DNA of 64,000 nucleotides from Silicimonas sp. (GTDB lineage Bacteria > Pseudomonadota > Alphaproteobacteria > Rhodobacterales > Rhodobacteraceae), in NCBI GenBank assembly GCA_022820365.1, contig JAJEFO010000123.1:127001-191000 (forward strand), in the 5' to 3' direction. The notes beneath the pieces were generated by a model. The model saw only the letters and a list, made by a program, of their open reading frames with translations, did no database searches and had not been told where the DNA came from. Positions 27,757-37,203 of the stretch are shown one piece after another (the first letter of the stretch is position 1; each line of letters opens with the position of its first letter). The translations under genes were made by a program, and so were the position numbers.

Positions 27757-28571
27757 TGCCGGTTCTCGAGAAGGGCAGTGCGCAGACCTGGCGACGGCGG
27801 ACGACCGGCGAGAACCTCTTCCGCTGGTTCGGCTGGCTGATCGGTGTCGCGATCTTTGTTGTTTGCTGGCAGAGGATTTCCGAGGCGACCACCTGGTTCT
27901 TCGTGTGGGACGCACCTCGCATCGCGGGCGATATCTGGACGCGCGCCACGCCGCCGCGCTGGACGTACATTACCCAGCTTGGCCGCCCGATCTGGGACAC
28001 GCTGAACATCGCGACACTTGGAACGCTCATCGCGATTTGCCTCGCCGTGCCGGTCGCCTTCATGGCCGCGCGAAACACGACGCCCTCGGTGCTGTTCATC
28101 CGGCCCGTTGCGCTTCTCGTCATCGTCTCGTCCCGCTCGATCAACTCGCTGATCTGGGCTCTCCTCCTGATTGCGATCATCGGTCCCGGCGTATTCGCGG
28201 GCGTCATCGCCATCGCCATCCGTTCCATTGGATTCTGCGCAAAGCTCCTCTATGAAGCGATCGAGGAAATCGACCACACCCAAGTCGAGGCGATTTCCGC
28301 GACCGGCGCCAGCCGCTGGCAGGTCATGGCCTACGGGATCGTCCCGCAAATCCTGCCTGCTTTCGCGGGGATTGCCGTTTTTCGCTGGGACATCAACATC
28401 CGTGAATCCACGGTTCTGGGCTTGGTTGGCGCAGGTGGCATAGGCCTCCAACTGTCGGCGTCGCTCAACGTGCTTGCCTGGCCACAGGTGAGCCTGATCC
28501 TCCTTGTCATCCTGGCTGCAGTGATGATCAGCGAGTGGGTCTCGGCAAAGGTTCGGGGTGCGATCATTTGA
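27756..28571 (+). CDS. phnE: Phosphonate-type ABC transporter permease 2
   Basis: A second PhnE-type permease of 271 residues beginning at a GTG that shares its first base with the previous stop. Helices and the EAA loop (VEAISATGASRWQVMAYGIVPQ) are clear, and the C-terminal [18 protein letters not shown] segment matches that in permease 1 ([18 protein letters not shown]), showing that the two are paralogues. Paired permeases are usual for PhnCDE systems in marine alphaproteobacteria. It overlaps the HAD phosphatase gene by TTGA, so transport and hydrolysis are translated together. Confidence 0.92.
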   Translation: MPVLEKGSAQTWRRRTTGENLFRWFGWLIGVAIFVVCWQRISEATTWFFVWDAPRIAGDIWTRATPPRWTYITQLGRPIWDTLNIATLGTLIAICLAVPVAFMAARNTTPSVLFIRPVALLVIVSSRSINSLIWALLLIAIIGPGVFAGVIAIAIRSIGFCAKLLYEAIEEIDHTQVEAISATGASRWQVMAYGIVPQILPAFAGIAVFRWDINIRESTVLGLVGAGGIGLQLSASLNVLAWPQVSLILLVILAAVMISEWVSAKVRGAII

Positions 28572-29473
28572 TTTCGATTTCGGCAGACGAGGCATTCAAG
28601 GCCTACGAGGCGGTTCGGCACCGGCTTCCGGCACCATGCAGCGGCGACAGGCATTTCCGGCACATAGAAACGCTGGCTGACATTGCCGGGGATTACGACG
28701 TGTTCCTTCTGGACGCTTACGGCGTCCTGAACATCGGCACGACAGCGATACCGGGCGCCCGCGACCGCGTCGAGGCGTTGAAAGGCAACGGCAAGCGCGT
28801 CTTGGTTGTGTCCAATGCCGCCAGCATGCCCCAGGACAAACTTCTCGACAAATACCATCGGCTTGGATTCTCGTTCGTCGCGGAAGACATCGTGACAAGC
28901 CGCGCGACCCTCGCTGCAGCAATTTCCGGCAAGGCCAAGACGCATTGGGGAGTGATGGCGGGAAAACACATGCTGTTCGACGACTTGGGTGACGTGAGCT
29001 ACCTTGTCTTGGCAGACGATCCCTCGGCATTCCGGGAAGTGGAAGGCTTCCTGCTGATCGAAAGCGGATCCTGGACGGAAGGCCGCCAGAAGATGCTTGA
29101 AGAGGCTCTCAACGAGCGCTCGCGTCCGGTTCTCGTCGCCAATCCCGACATTGTTGCGCCACACGAAAGCTGGTTTTCGGTCGAGCCTGGCCATTTCGCG
29201 CACCGTTTGGCAGACCGTACAAGGGTCGCACCAGAATTCTACGGCAAGCCCTTCCATAACATTTTCGATCTCGCCTTCGAACGGCTGGGGGCAGTCGAGC
29301 GTTCGCGCATCCTCATGGTAGGCGACAGCCTGCATACTGACATTCTCGGGGCGCAAAGTGCTGGCATAGACTCGGCGCTGATGGCGCGATTCGGCCTCTT
29401 TGCGGGAAATGACGCGGAGCGCGCCGTGGCATTGACCGGAATTGTTCCAGATTTCATTGTAGAGCGGCCATGA
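28568..29473 (+). CDS. HAD-IIA phosphatase (TIGR01459-like)
   Basis: A 301-residue hydrolase of the class IIA HAD superfamily, related to NagD and pyridoxal-phosphate or glycerol-phosphate phosphatases. The nucleophile Asp49 lies in FLLDAYGVLN; motif II appears as VVSNAAS, and motifs III/IV as GKPFHNIF and MVGDSLHTDILGA. The usual second Asp of DxDGV is replaced by Tyr51, as in the TIGR01459 branch with DxWGV, so the acid/base residue differs. The start is a TTG overlapping the phnE stop; no ATG fits. Being fused in translation to the Phn importer suggests that it dephosphorylates the imported compound or a product. Confidence 0.85.
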   Translation: MISISADEAFKAYEAVRHRLPAPCSGDRHFRHIETLADIAGDYDVFLLDAYGVLNIGTTAIPGARDRVEALKGNGKRVLVVSNAASMPQDKLLDKYHRLGFSFVAEDIVTSRATLAAAISGKAKTHWGVMAGKHMLFDDLGDVSYLVLADDPSAFREVEGFLLIESGSWTEGRQKMLEEALNERSRPVLVANPDIVAPHESWFSVEPGHFAHRLADRTRVAPEFYGKPFHNIFDLAFERLGAVERSRILMVGDSLHTDILGAQSAGIDSALMARFGLFAGNDAERAVALTGIVPDFIVERP

Positions 29474-29573
29474 CCGACCTGGTTGTCATACGCTCTTCAA
29501 GTTGCACGTGCACTACGCGCGGCATCACCGCGGCATACGCCGCAAATTCCGAAACTGAAAAAGGGAGACAACC

Positions 29574-30884
29574 ATGAAACGCAAAATCTGCATTCTGGCC
29601 GCCTCGGCAACCCTGGGCACGGCCCAGGCCGCGATGGCCCAGACGGAAGTCGAATTCTGGCATGCCTTCACCGGCAGGCTGGGAGAGCTGGTGGCCGAAC
29701 AGGTGGACACCTTCAACGCCTCACAGTCTGACTACACGGTCGTGGCCAGCCACAAGGGCAACTATTCGGAAACTCTGAACGCCGGAATCGCGGCCTTCCG
29801 TGCAGGCGAACAGCCCGACATACTCATGGTCTTCGAAGTCGGCACCGCCACGATGATGGCCGCCGAAGGCGCAGTGAAGCCGGTCCACGAAGTGATGGCA
29901 GCGGCGGGTGCAGACTTCGACCAGTCGAAATACATCGGTTCGGTCAAGGGTTACTACACCTCGCCTGACGGCAACATGCTGTCGCTGCCGTTCAACTCGT
30001 CAACGCCGGTTCTCTGGGTCAACCGAGACAAGTTGAACGAAGCCGGCATCGACTCGGACACCGATCTTTCGACCTGGGAAAATGTTGGCGCCGTTCTGGA
30101 CGAGCTGAAAGCGGCTGGCGTCGACTGCCCGCTGACCACGGCATGGCAGAGCTGGGTTCACCTGGAGAACTTCTCGGCCTATCACAACACGCCGTTCGCC
30201 ACGAAGGAAAACGGCTTCGCTGGAACTGACACTGAACTGGCCTTCAATGGCCCGGCGCAGGTGACGCATATCGGTGCGATGGGCGACTGGGCAAGGGACG
30301 GAAAGTTCATCTACGCCGGTCGTCGCAACGAGGGAGGCGCGAACTTCCGCGCTGGCGAGTGCGCGTTCTTCACCGAGTCGTCCGCCGGATATGCGGGCAT
30401 CAGTTCCGAGGCCGAATTCGACTTTGAAGTGCATCCGCTGCCTTACTGGGAAGCTCTCGTCAGCGCGCCCCAGAACACCATCATCGGCGGCGCGTCGCTC
30501 TGGGTGATGGAAGGTCAGGGTGACGAGGAATACAAGGGCGTCGCGGCGTATCTGAACTTCCTCTCCAGCCCAGAGATCCAGGCCAAGTGGCATCAGGACA
30601 CCGGCTATCTGCCGATTACGGCCGAGGCAGGGGAACTGACGAAGAGCCAGGGTTTCTACGAGGCCAACCCCGGCACCGACGTTGCGGTCATCCAGATGAC
30701 AGCGAATGAGCCGACGGCGAATTCGAAGGGTCTTCGACTGGGTTCCTTCGACCAGATCCGCGGGATCATCGACGAGGAACTGGAAGCGGTATGGTCTGGT
30801 GACAAGGATGCGCAGGCGGCGCTCGACAGCGCGGTTGAGCGGGGCAACGTGCTTCTGCGCCGGTTCGAGCAGGCGACCCGCTAG
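29574..30884 (+). CDS. ugpB: sn-Glycerol-3-phosphate-binding protein
   Basis: A 436-residue periplasmic binding protein with a signal peptide ending AAMAQ (about residue 23). Homologous to UgpB across its length: VEFWHAFTGRLGELVAEQV at the start, then MLSLPFNSSTPVLWVNRDKL and the C-terminal TVAERG-like tail region. It binds glycerol-3-phosphate and glycerophosphodiesters for import. AAAGGGAG precedes the ATG. First of the ugpBAEC set, 100 bases after the HAD gene on the same strand. No convincing tandem PHO box lies in that gap; only one TTGTCATA half-site was seen at 29483. Confidence 0.93.
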   Translation: MKRKICILAASATLGTAQAAMAQTEVEFWHAFTGRLGELVAEQVDTFNASQSDYTVVASHKGNYSETLNAGIAAFRAGEQPDILMVFEVGTATMMAAEGAVKPVHEVMAAAGADFDQSKYIGSVKGYYTSPDGNMLSLPFNSSTPVLWVNRDKLNEAGIDSDTDLSTWENVGAVLDELKAAGVDCPLTTAWQSWVHLENFSAYHNTPFATKENGFAGTDTELAFNGPAQVTHIGAMGDWARDGKFIYAGRRNEGGANFRAGECAFFTESSAGYAGISSEAEFDFEVHPLPYWEALVSAPQNTIIGGASLWVMEGQGDEEYKGVAAYLNFLSSPEIQAKWHQDTGYLPITAEAGELTKSQGFYEANPGTDVAVIQMTANEPTANSKGLRLGSFDQIRGIIDEELEAVWSGDKDAQAALDSAVERGNVLLRRFEQATR

Positions 30885-30934
30885 CGGGCAAATGGGCTGC
30901 CCCGAATCCATTCGGGGCAGCCAACCATGGGACA

Positions 30935-31816
30935 ATGGAAAAGCGCGTCAAATTCAAGGGACTCTGGCTGCCGATCCTGTTGGTATTGCCGCAGTTCCTG
31001 ATCACTGCCATCTTCTTTTTCTACCCGGCGGGGCAGGCAATCTGGCAATCGCTTTTCATTCCCGACCCGTTCGGGCTGTCCATGCAATGGGTCGGGCTAG
31101 GGAATTTCGAGTTCCTGCTGGCGGACCGCTACTACCGCGCCTCATTCCTCACGACCGCCGTCTTCTCAATCCTCGTGACCGTCGTGTCGATGGGCGTGGC
31201 GCTCTACCTGGCCGTGCTGGCGGACCGCCTTGTCAAGGGGTCCGGCACATATCGAACGCTTCTCATCTGGCCTTATGCCGTCGCCCCGGCAGTCGCGGGG
31301 GTGCTTTGGCTGTTCATGTTCAACACGCGTGTTGGCGTGGTGACGTGGTATCTCGGCTTGCTGGGATACGACTGGAACCATGTCCTGAACGAAGGCGAAG
31401 CGATGGGTCTTGTCGTAGTTGCCAGCGCCTGGGGGCGGATCAGCTACAACTTCCTCTTCTTCCTCGCCGGGCTTCAGGCAATCCCGCGCTCCGTGATCGA
31501 GGCCGCCGCCATAGACGGTGCACATTTCTGGACGCGGTTTCGAACGATCGTCTTTCCGCTTCTTTCCCCAACGACCTTCTTCCTCCTGGTCGTGAACATC
31601 ATCTACTCGTTCTTCGAGACATTCGGCGTGATCCACACGATCACGTCCGGCGGGCCCCAGCAGGCCACGACGATCCTCGTGTACAAGGTATACGCCGACG
31701 GATTCGTCGGACAGGACCTCGGCTCCTCAGCAGCGCAATCGGTTATTCTCCTGGCGATCGTCTCGCTTCTGACGGTCATCCAATTCAAGTACATTGAACG
31801 CAGGGTGCACTATTGA
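30935..31816 (+). CDS. ugpA: sn-Glycerol-3-phosphate ABC transporter permease UgpA
   Basis: A 293-residue permease with six helices and the EAA loop at [19 protein letters not shown] (about residue 190). The start [20 protein letters not shown] matches UgpA proteins. It shares one base with ugpE (stop TGA, next ATG), so they are translated in step. It forms the transmembrane channel with UgpE for import of glycerol-3-phosphate delivered by UgpB. Confidence 0.94.
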   Translation: MEKRVKFKGLWLPILLVLPQFLITAIFFFYPAGQAIWQSLFIPDPFGLSMQWVGLGNFEFLLADRYYRASFLTTAVFSILVTVVSMGVALYLAVLADRLVKGSGTYRTLLIWPYAVAPAVAGVLWLFMFNTRVGVVTWYLGLLGYDWNHVLNEGEAMGLVVVASAWGRISYNFLFFLAGLQAIPRSVIEAAAIDGAHFWTRFRTIVFPLLSPTTFFLLVVNIIYSFFETFGVIHTITSGGPQQATTILVYKVYADGFVGQDLGSSAAQSVILLAIVSLLTVIQFKYIERRVHY

Positions 31817-32670
31817 TGGCCCAGCAGAATGGCATGGTGGAAAGACGCGGCGCGGGGCTTTGGCTGACCCACGTTGGCCTCTTGGTGGGCATCGCTTTCA
31901 TCTTCTTCCCGATCTGGCTGGCCTTCGTCGCGTCGACCGTTGAGCAGCAGGAAATTGTCCGTCCGCCGATGCCGCTGCTGCCCGGCGATCAGTTCTTCTC
32001 GAACTACGCCCGGGCATTGACCTCGGGCGTCAACGCGCCAGTGTCGACGATGCTGTTGAACTCGATGATCATGGCGATTGGCATTTCGCTCGGGAAGATC
32101 GCAATCAGCCTTCTTTCAGCCTTCGCCATCGTTTACTTTCGCTTCCCGGCGCGGCGGCTCTTTTTCTGGCTGATCTTCCTGACGCTGATGCTGCCCGTCG
32201 AAGTCAGGATCGTGCCGACCTATGAGGTCATCGCGAATTTTGGAATGCTTAACAGCTATCAGGGCTTGATCCTGCCGCTGATTGCGTCCGCCACCGCAAC
32301 GTTCCTGTTCCGCCAGTTCTTCATGACCGTGCCGGACGAACTTGCGGAGGCGGCACGCGTCGACGGAGCGGGACCAATGCGGTTCTTCTTCGACATCCTC
32401 CTTCCGATGAGCCGCACGAACATCGCTGCGCTCTTCGTGATTCTCTTCATCTACGGCTGGAACCAATATCTCTGGCCGCTTCTGATCACGACGGATCCCG
32501 AAATGAACACGATCGTCATGGGCATCAAGCAGATGTTCCCGTCTGGCGACGACACCGCTGACTGGCCGGTGATCATGGCGACCTCGATCCTTGCCATGGT
32601 GCCGCCGGTGCTGGTGGTCGTGGGAATGCAAAGACTCTTCATCCGCGGACTTGTGGACAGCGAGAAGTAG
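31816..32670 (+). CDS. ugpE: sn-Glycerol-3-phosphate ABC transporter permease UgpE
   Basis: A 284-residue permease, partner of UgpA. The EAA loop reads [19 protein letters not shown] and the C-terminus carries [15 protein letters not shown] and [18 protein letters not shown], both typical of UgpE. The ATG at 31816 overlaps the ugpA stop by one base; a TTG three bases earlier is an alternative. Followed by ugpC after three bases. Confidence 0.94.
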   Translation: MAQQNGMVERRGAGLWLTHVGLLVGIAFIFFPIWLAFVASTVEQQEIVRPPMPLLPGDQFFSNYARALTSGVNAPVSTMLLNSMIMAIGISLGKIAISLLSAFAIVYFRFPARRLFFWLIFLTLMLPVEVRIVPTYEVIANFGMLNSYQGLILPLIASATATFLFRQFFMTVPDELAEAARVDGAGPMRFFFDILLPMSRTNIAALFVILFIYGWNQYLWPLLITTDPEMNTIVMGIKQMFPSGDDTADWPVIMATSILAMVPPVLVVVGMQRLFIRGLVDSEK

Positions 32671-32673
32671 AAA

Positions 32674-33672
32674 ATGGCAACGCTAACACTCAGCAACGTG
32701 AAGAAATCCTTCGGCAAGACAGACGTCATTCACGGCATATCGATCAGCGTCGAGGATGGGGAATTCATCGTCATCGTCGGGCCGTCGGGCTGCGGCAAGT
32801 CCACGCTCCTCAGGATGGTGGCCGGGCTTGAGACCATCACGAGCGGCGATGTCCAGATCGACGGGCGTCGGGTCAACGACCAGGAGCCCATGGATCGCGA
32901 CATCGCCATGGTCTTCCAGAACTACGCGCTCTATCCGCACATGTCAGTCTTCGACAACATGGCCTACGGGCTCAAGATCGCTAGGACGCCACGTGCCGAA
33001 ATCGAAGAGCGCGTGGCACATGCGGCGAAGCTCTTGCAGCTTGAGACCTTTCTTCAGCGCAAGCCCCGTGAGCTGTCTGGCGGACAGCGCCAGCGCGTGG
33101 CCATGGGGCGCGCCATCGTCCGCAAGCCTGCTGTCTTCCTGTTTGATGAGCCGCTGTCGAATCTTGATGCCAAGCTTCGCGTGCAGATGCGCCTCGAAAT
33201 CAAGGCGCTGCAACGCGAACTGGGCGTCACCGCGCTGTACGTCACGCACGATCAGGTCGAGGCCATGACGATGGCCGACCGAATGGTCGTCATGAACGGC
33301 GGCATTGCAGACCAGGTCGGCGAACCGCTGGAGGTCTACGCCAATCCAGCGACCGAATTCGTGGCGGGCTTCATCGGGTCGCCTCCGACCAACTTCCTCT
33401 CGGCAGATATCCTTGGACGATCAGGCGACACGAAGGTCGGCGTCAGGCCCGAGCACACTCGGCTGTCCGACAGCGGAAGTCTGAGGGCCCGCGCGGCATA
33501 TTCCGAAGCTCTCGGCGCCGAAACGCTCGTGCACCTGAAATGCGCTGACGGCACGCAAGTCACCGTTCGACAGGACGCCGCGTCGACGATTCCACAGGAA
33601 GGCAATGAAGTCGGACTGGATTGGGACCCCGCAAACGAGATGAGATTTGATCCATCGGGACGGCGTTGCTGA
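32674..33672 (+). CDS. ugpC: sn-Glycerol-3-phosphate ABC transporter ATPase UgpC
   Basis: A 332-residue ATPase: Walker [11 protein letters not shown], signature [14 protein letters not shown], Walker [15 protein letters not shown]-loop [10 protein letters not shown], and a C-terminal regulatory TOBE domain starting near residue 235 ([12 protein letters not shown]). In E. coli the C-terminal domain of UgpC interacts with PhoU, and transport is inhibited by internal phosphate. The C-terminal domain here is slightly shorter than in E. coli. Last gene of the ugpBAEC set and right end of the phosphorus block. Confidence 0.93.
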   Translation: MATLTLSNVKKSFGKTDVIHGISISVEDGEFIVIVGPSGCGKSTLLRMVAGLETITSGDVQIDGRRVNDQEPMDRDIAMVFQNYALYPHMSVFDNMAYGLKIARTPRAEIEERVAHAAKLLQLETFLQRKPRELSGGQRQRVAMGRAIVRKPAVFLFDEPLSNLDAKLRVQMRLEIKALQRELGVTALYVTHDQVEAMTMADRMVVMNGGIADQVGEPLEVYANPATEFVAGFIGSPPTNFLSADILGRSGDTKVGVRPEHTRLSDSGSLRARAAYSEALGAETLVHLKCADGTQVTVRQDAASTIPQEGNEVGLDWDPANEMRFDPSGRRC

Positions 33673-33682
33673 CAGTGTCAGC
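33668..33682. promoter_or_regulatory. Perfect palindrome overlapping the ugpC stop
   Basis: GCTGACA and TGTCAGC form a 7-bp inverted repeat around a single G. It lies over the last bases of ugpC and 78 bases before the acyl-CoA ligase gene. It could be an operator for the ligase or a short hairpin; no T-run follows. Confidence 0.35.
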
Positions 33683-33760
33683 GCACTCCAATGTCGTTGT
33701 CAAAATCCAATGCGCTGATAAACCAGAGGCAACCAGATCGGCGGCACAAGGCGGGCGGCA

Positions 33761-35374
33761 ATGACAGCATATGACGGAATGGAACTGGCGAAGCGGCCCG
33801 CAAATTTCCAGCCGTTGTCGCCGGTGTCCATGCTCAAGCGAACAGCCCAAGTCTATCCAGGCCGCACCGCCCAGATCCATGGACGCATCAGGCGCAACTG
33901 GGCGGAGGTTGGAGAGCGATGCCGCCGCCTCGCGTCAGCGCTCGAGGGACGCGGTGTCAAAAAGGGTGACACGGTGGCGGTCCTAGCGCCAAACATCCCC
34001 GAGGCGTTCGAATGCGCGTTCGCAGTCCCGATGCTGGGCGCGGTTCTGAACACCAACAACACGCGTCTGGACGCAGCCACGATTGCATACATCCTCGATC
34101 ACGGTGAGGCGAAGGTCCTCCTCGTGGACACCGAGCTGTCGAAAAAGGCCAAGGCCGCCGTGGCGGATTACGGTCGCGACATCCTCGTGGTCGACATCGA
34201 GGACAGCGAGGGCCCGGGCGGCGAGAGAATCGGCTCGCTCACGTATGACGAGCTGCTGGCAGAAGGCGACCCGCTCTTCCAATACCGCTTGCCTGACGAT
34301 GAATGGGATGCCCTTGCCCTGAACTACACCTCCGGAACAACGGGACGACCAAAGGGCGTCGTCTATTCGCACCGTGGAGCGTTCACCAACGCGGTCAACA
34401 ACGTCATCACCTGGTCGATTCCCCGGCATCCGGTATATCTCTGGACACTTCCGCTCTTTCACTGCAATGGCTGGTGCTTTCCCTGGACGATCACGCTGCT
34501 CGGCGGAACGAACGTGTTCCTGCGAGCGCCACGCGCCGGCCCCATTTTCGACGCATTCGCCGATCACGGCGTGACGCATCTTTGCGGCGCGCCGATCATC
34601 ATGTCGCTCATCGCGGGAGCAAGTGCCGAGGAGCGTCGCGACTTTTCGCAGAAAGTCGAAATGATGACGGCAGCCGCGCCGCCGCCCGCAAGCGTCATCG
34701 AATCCATCGAGGCGCTTGGAATCAACATCACCCATGTGTACGGCCTGACCGAATCCTACGGACCCGCCGTGGTTTGCGCATGGCAGAAGGAATGGGACGA
34801 CCTGCCGGCGGACGAACGCGCGCGACGCAAGGCACGTCAGGGCGTGGCTTACGAACTGGAAGAGGACGTGACAGTTCTCGACCCGAACACGTGCATGCCT
34901 GTCCCATGGGACGGCAAGACAAGCGGTGAAATCGCCTTTCGGGGCAACATCGTCATGAAGGGCTATCTCAAGCAGACTGAAACGACGGACGAGGCATTCA
35001 AGAACGGATGGTTCTGGTCGGGAGACATCGCGGTGCAGCATCCGGACGGCTACATTGAGATCCGCGACCGCGCCAAGGACATCATCATCTCCGGCGGCGA
35101 GAACATCAGCTCGATCGAGGTCGAGAACGCGCTCTACACTCATCCGGCCGTGGCGCTTGCCGCTGTCGTGGCCATGCCGGACGAAAGGTGGGGCGAAGTC
35201 CCCTGCGCATTCGTCGAACTGGTCGAAGGCGCCAGTGCCACCGAAGACGAACTTCTCGAACACGCGCGCGCCGGGCTGGCCGGGTTTCAGCGTCCCAAGA
35301 AGATCGTCTTCGGCGAACTCCCCAAGACATCGACGGGCAAGATCCTGAAAACCGAGTTACGAAAACGCATCTGA
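33761..35374 (+). CDS. AMP-dependent acyl-CoA ligase
   Basis: A 537-residue adenylate-forming enzyme that activates a carboxylic acid with ATP and CoA. Core motifs are present: ALNYTSGTTGRPKGV near residue 190 (P-loop), HVYGLTESYGP (A5), FWSGDIA and the hinge IRDRAKDIIISGGENIS, and the catalytic lysine in PKTSTGKILKTEL near the C-terminus. The family contains medium-chain fatty-acid, benzoate-like and DmdB-type ligases, and the exact substrate cannot be assigned. It lies 18 bases upstream of thiamine diphosphokinase, although the functions are unrelated. Confidence 0.9.
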   Translation: MTAYDGMELAKRPANFQPLSPVSMLKRTAQVYPGRTAQIHGRIRRNWAEVGERCRRLASALEGRGVKKGDTVAVLAPNIPEAFECAFAVPMLGAVLNTNNTRLDAATIAYILDHGEAKVLLVDTELSKKAKAAVADYGRDILVVDIEDSEGPGGERIGSLTYDELLAEGDPLFQYRLPDDEWDALALNYTSGTTGRPKGVVYSHRGAFTNAVNNVITWSIPRHPVYLWTLPLFHCNGWCFPWTITLLGGTNVFLRAPRAGPIFDAFADHGVTHLCGAPIIMSLIAGASAEERRDFSQKVEMMTAAAPPPASVIESIEALGINITHVYGLTESYGPAVVCAWQKEWDDLPADERARRKARQGVAYELEEDVTVLDPNTCMPVPWDGKTSGEIAFRGNIVMKGYLKQTETTDEAFKNGWFWSGDIAVQHPDGYIEIRDRAKDIIISGGENISSIEVENALYTHPAVALAAVVAMPDERWGEVPCAFVELVEGASATEDELLEHARAGLAGFQRPKKIVFGELPKTSTGKILKTELRKRI

Positions 35375-35391
35375 ACAAGGGGCGAATTGCC

Positions 35392-36072
35392 GTGACACTT
35401 GGCAAGGTCCAGTCCGACACCGGAGTGACGCTTGTTGGAGCCGGCCGTCCGCATGCCTCGGACATTGCGGCATCGATGGCACTTGCGCCGCACCTCGTGG
35501 CTGCGGACGGCGGCGCGAATTCCTGCATTGCCGCCGGCGTCGAGCCATGCGCCGTCATCGGCGATCTCGATTCGATCACCGACGAGACACGCGCCGCCCT
35601 GCCGGAAGCCAGGATCATCGAGTATGCCGACCAGAACATCACGGATTTCGAGAAATGTCTCCGCCTGATCGACGCGCCCTTCGTGATCGCCACCGGTTTC
35701 ACCGAAGGCCGACTTGACCACACGCTTGCCGTGTTTTCGGTCCTCGCGCGCTGCATCGGCCCGCCCACGATTGTGTTGGGAATCGAAGACGTTGCCTTTG
35801 CCGCGCCACGTCGGCTGGTTCTTGACCTTCCCGACGGCACACGCTTCTCGCTCTTCCCGATGGCGCCGGTGAATGGCTCCTCGACAGGACTACGCTGGCC
35901 CATCGACGGATTGACGCTTGATCCCCTGGGCCGCCTTGGCACGTCCAATCAGGCGTCCGGTCCGATTGAACTCGACTTTGAAAGCCCGGGATGCATCACG
36001 TTGATTCCGAGGCTCCACCTCGCCCTGGCAATCGCTGCGCTGACCGGATCAGCGCGTGCTCCCGGTAGATGA
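35392..36072 (+). CDS. Thiamine diphosphokinase
   Basis: A 226-residue enzyme that makes thiamine diphosphate from thiamine and ATP. Characteristic segments: VAADGGANSCIAAGVEPCAVIGDLDSI (ADGGAN and GDLDS motifs), DFEKCL and GFTEGRLDHTL in the N-terminal catalytic half, with a small beta-barrel behind. The start is a GTG at 35392 preceded by AAGGGGCG; the frame extends back into the ligase gene but that region is not needed. The last 77 bases overlap the 3' end of the convergent EamA gene. Confidence 0.9.
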   Translation: MTLGKVQSDTGVTLVGAGRPHASDIAASMALAPHLVAADGGANSCIAAGVEPCAVIGDLDSITDETRAALPEARIIEYADQNITDFEKCLRLIDAPFVIATGFTEGRLDHTLAVFSVLARCIGPPTIVLGIEDVAFAAPRRLVLDLPDGTRFSLFPMAPVNGSSTGLRWPIDGLTLDPLGRLGTSNQASGPIELDFESPGCITLIPRLHLALAIAALTGSARAPGR

Positions 36073-36931
36073 CATAGAGGCCCGACGCGATCGTCACGAG
36101 AATGCCGGCCAGCGCCAGGCCGTTCGGGAAGTCCTTGAAGATCAGCCAGCCCAGCAAGGCGGCGATCGGGATTTCAAGGTACTGCATCGGCGCCACGGTC
36201 GCCGACGGCGCGAATCGCAGAGACCAGGTCATCATGAGATGCGCGCAGGTCCCGAGGAGCCCCATTGCGGCCAGCAGCCACATCGAGACCGGATCGGGCA
36301 TTGCAACCGCGAAGCCGGGAACATCAATGGGCGCCAGCACCGCCAGAAGAGGAACAAGCAACGCACAGGCGATCACTCCCGAGACCGCCTGCAGTGACAC
36401 GGCATCCACCTCTTTCGCCAACTGCCTCGTCGCAAGCACAAAGAAGGCAAAGTCGATCGCCACGGCCACCGGCAGAAGTGCAGGCCAGCCGACCTCCGCA
36501 AAGCTGGGCTGCATGACCATCAAGGTGCCGACAAAGCCGACGCAACAGGCAATCATCCGACGGCTGCCGACGTCCTCGCCCAGGACGAAGCGACCAAGAA
36601 ACAAAGTGATGAAAGGCATGACAAAGGCAATGGCCACGGCATCGGCGAGCGGCAGGTACCTGAGCGAAAGGAACATCAGGCCTATCCCCAGCACGTGCAG
36701 GATTGCCCGGATCGTGATCAAGCGAATCCTTTCAAACGCCGGTGCGAGCGAAATTCCCGCGAACAAAACGACGGGAACGAGCACCATGGCCTGAATTGCC
36801 ATTCGGACCGTCACCAAGACGGCCACGTCGACGTGCTCGCCCAGTAGCTTCGCCAGGGCGTCTCCCATTGGCACCATCATGCAGAAGCCCAGCATGAGAA
36901 GGACGCCGATCGCGGGCTGATCGCGTGTCAT
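35996..36931 (-). CDS. DMT-superfamily transporter (two EamA domains)
   Basis: A 311-residue inner-membrane protein with about ten helices and two EamA repeats (residues 8-140 and 150-285), typical of drug/metabolite exporters such as amino acid, riboflavin or S-adenosylmethionine carriers. Substrate unknown. The final 25 codons overlap the thiamine diphosphokinase gene end-to-end on opposite strands, an unusually long convergent overlap. Confidence 0.88.
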   Translation of the reverse strand: MTRDQPAIGVLLMLGFCMMVPMGDALAKLLGEHVDVAVLVTVRMAIQAMVLVPVVLFAGISLAPAFERIRLITIRAILHVLGIGLMFLSLRYLPLADAVAIAFVMPFITLFLGRFVLGEDVGSRRMIACCVGFVGTLMVMQPSFAEVGWPALLPVAVAIDFAFFVLATRQLAKEVDAVSLQAVSGVIACALLVPLLAVLAPIDVPGFAVAMPDPVSMWLLAAMGLLGTCAHLMMTWSLRFAPSATVAPMQYLEIPIAALLGWLIFKDFPNGLALAGILVTIASGLYVIYREHALIRSAQRLPGRGGASEST

Positions 36932-37203
36932 GGGCGGAACCTATCCGTGCAACGCGTATGTGCAACGGCTCATTGATTGGCAAGCTGAATGGGGCGAACG
37001 AACAGCCGGACAAGCGCATCCGCATCGCGCTGGCCGCATGGCAGCCAACGGGGCTCGGAACCTTTCCGGTATGGACGTCCCGCTTGATTTGAGACAATGC
37101 AGGCCATCGTAGTTCGTGATATCATTGAAGTTGACTTGAGAAGGGGCAGGGCAATTTCGCCCCAATGGGCTCGCCGACATCCGTTCCCTGAAGGAGGCCA
37201 GAA

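Noticed and set aside
29474-29573. Possible PHO box before ugpB
   Set aside because: Only one half-site-like TTGTCATA (29483-29490) is present; the second half expected 11 bases later is missing.
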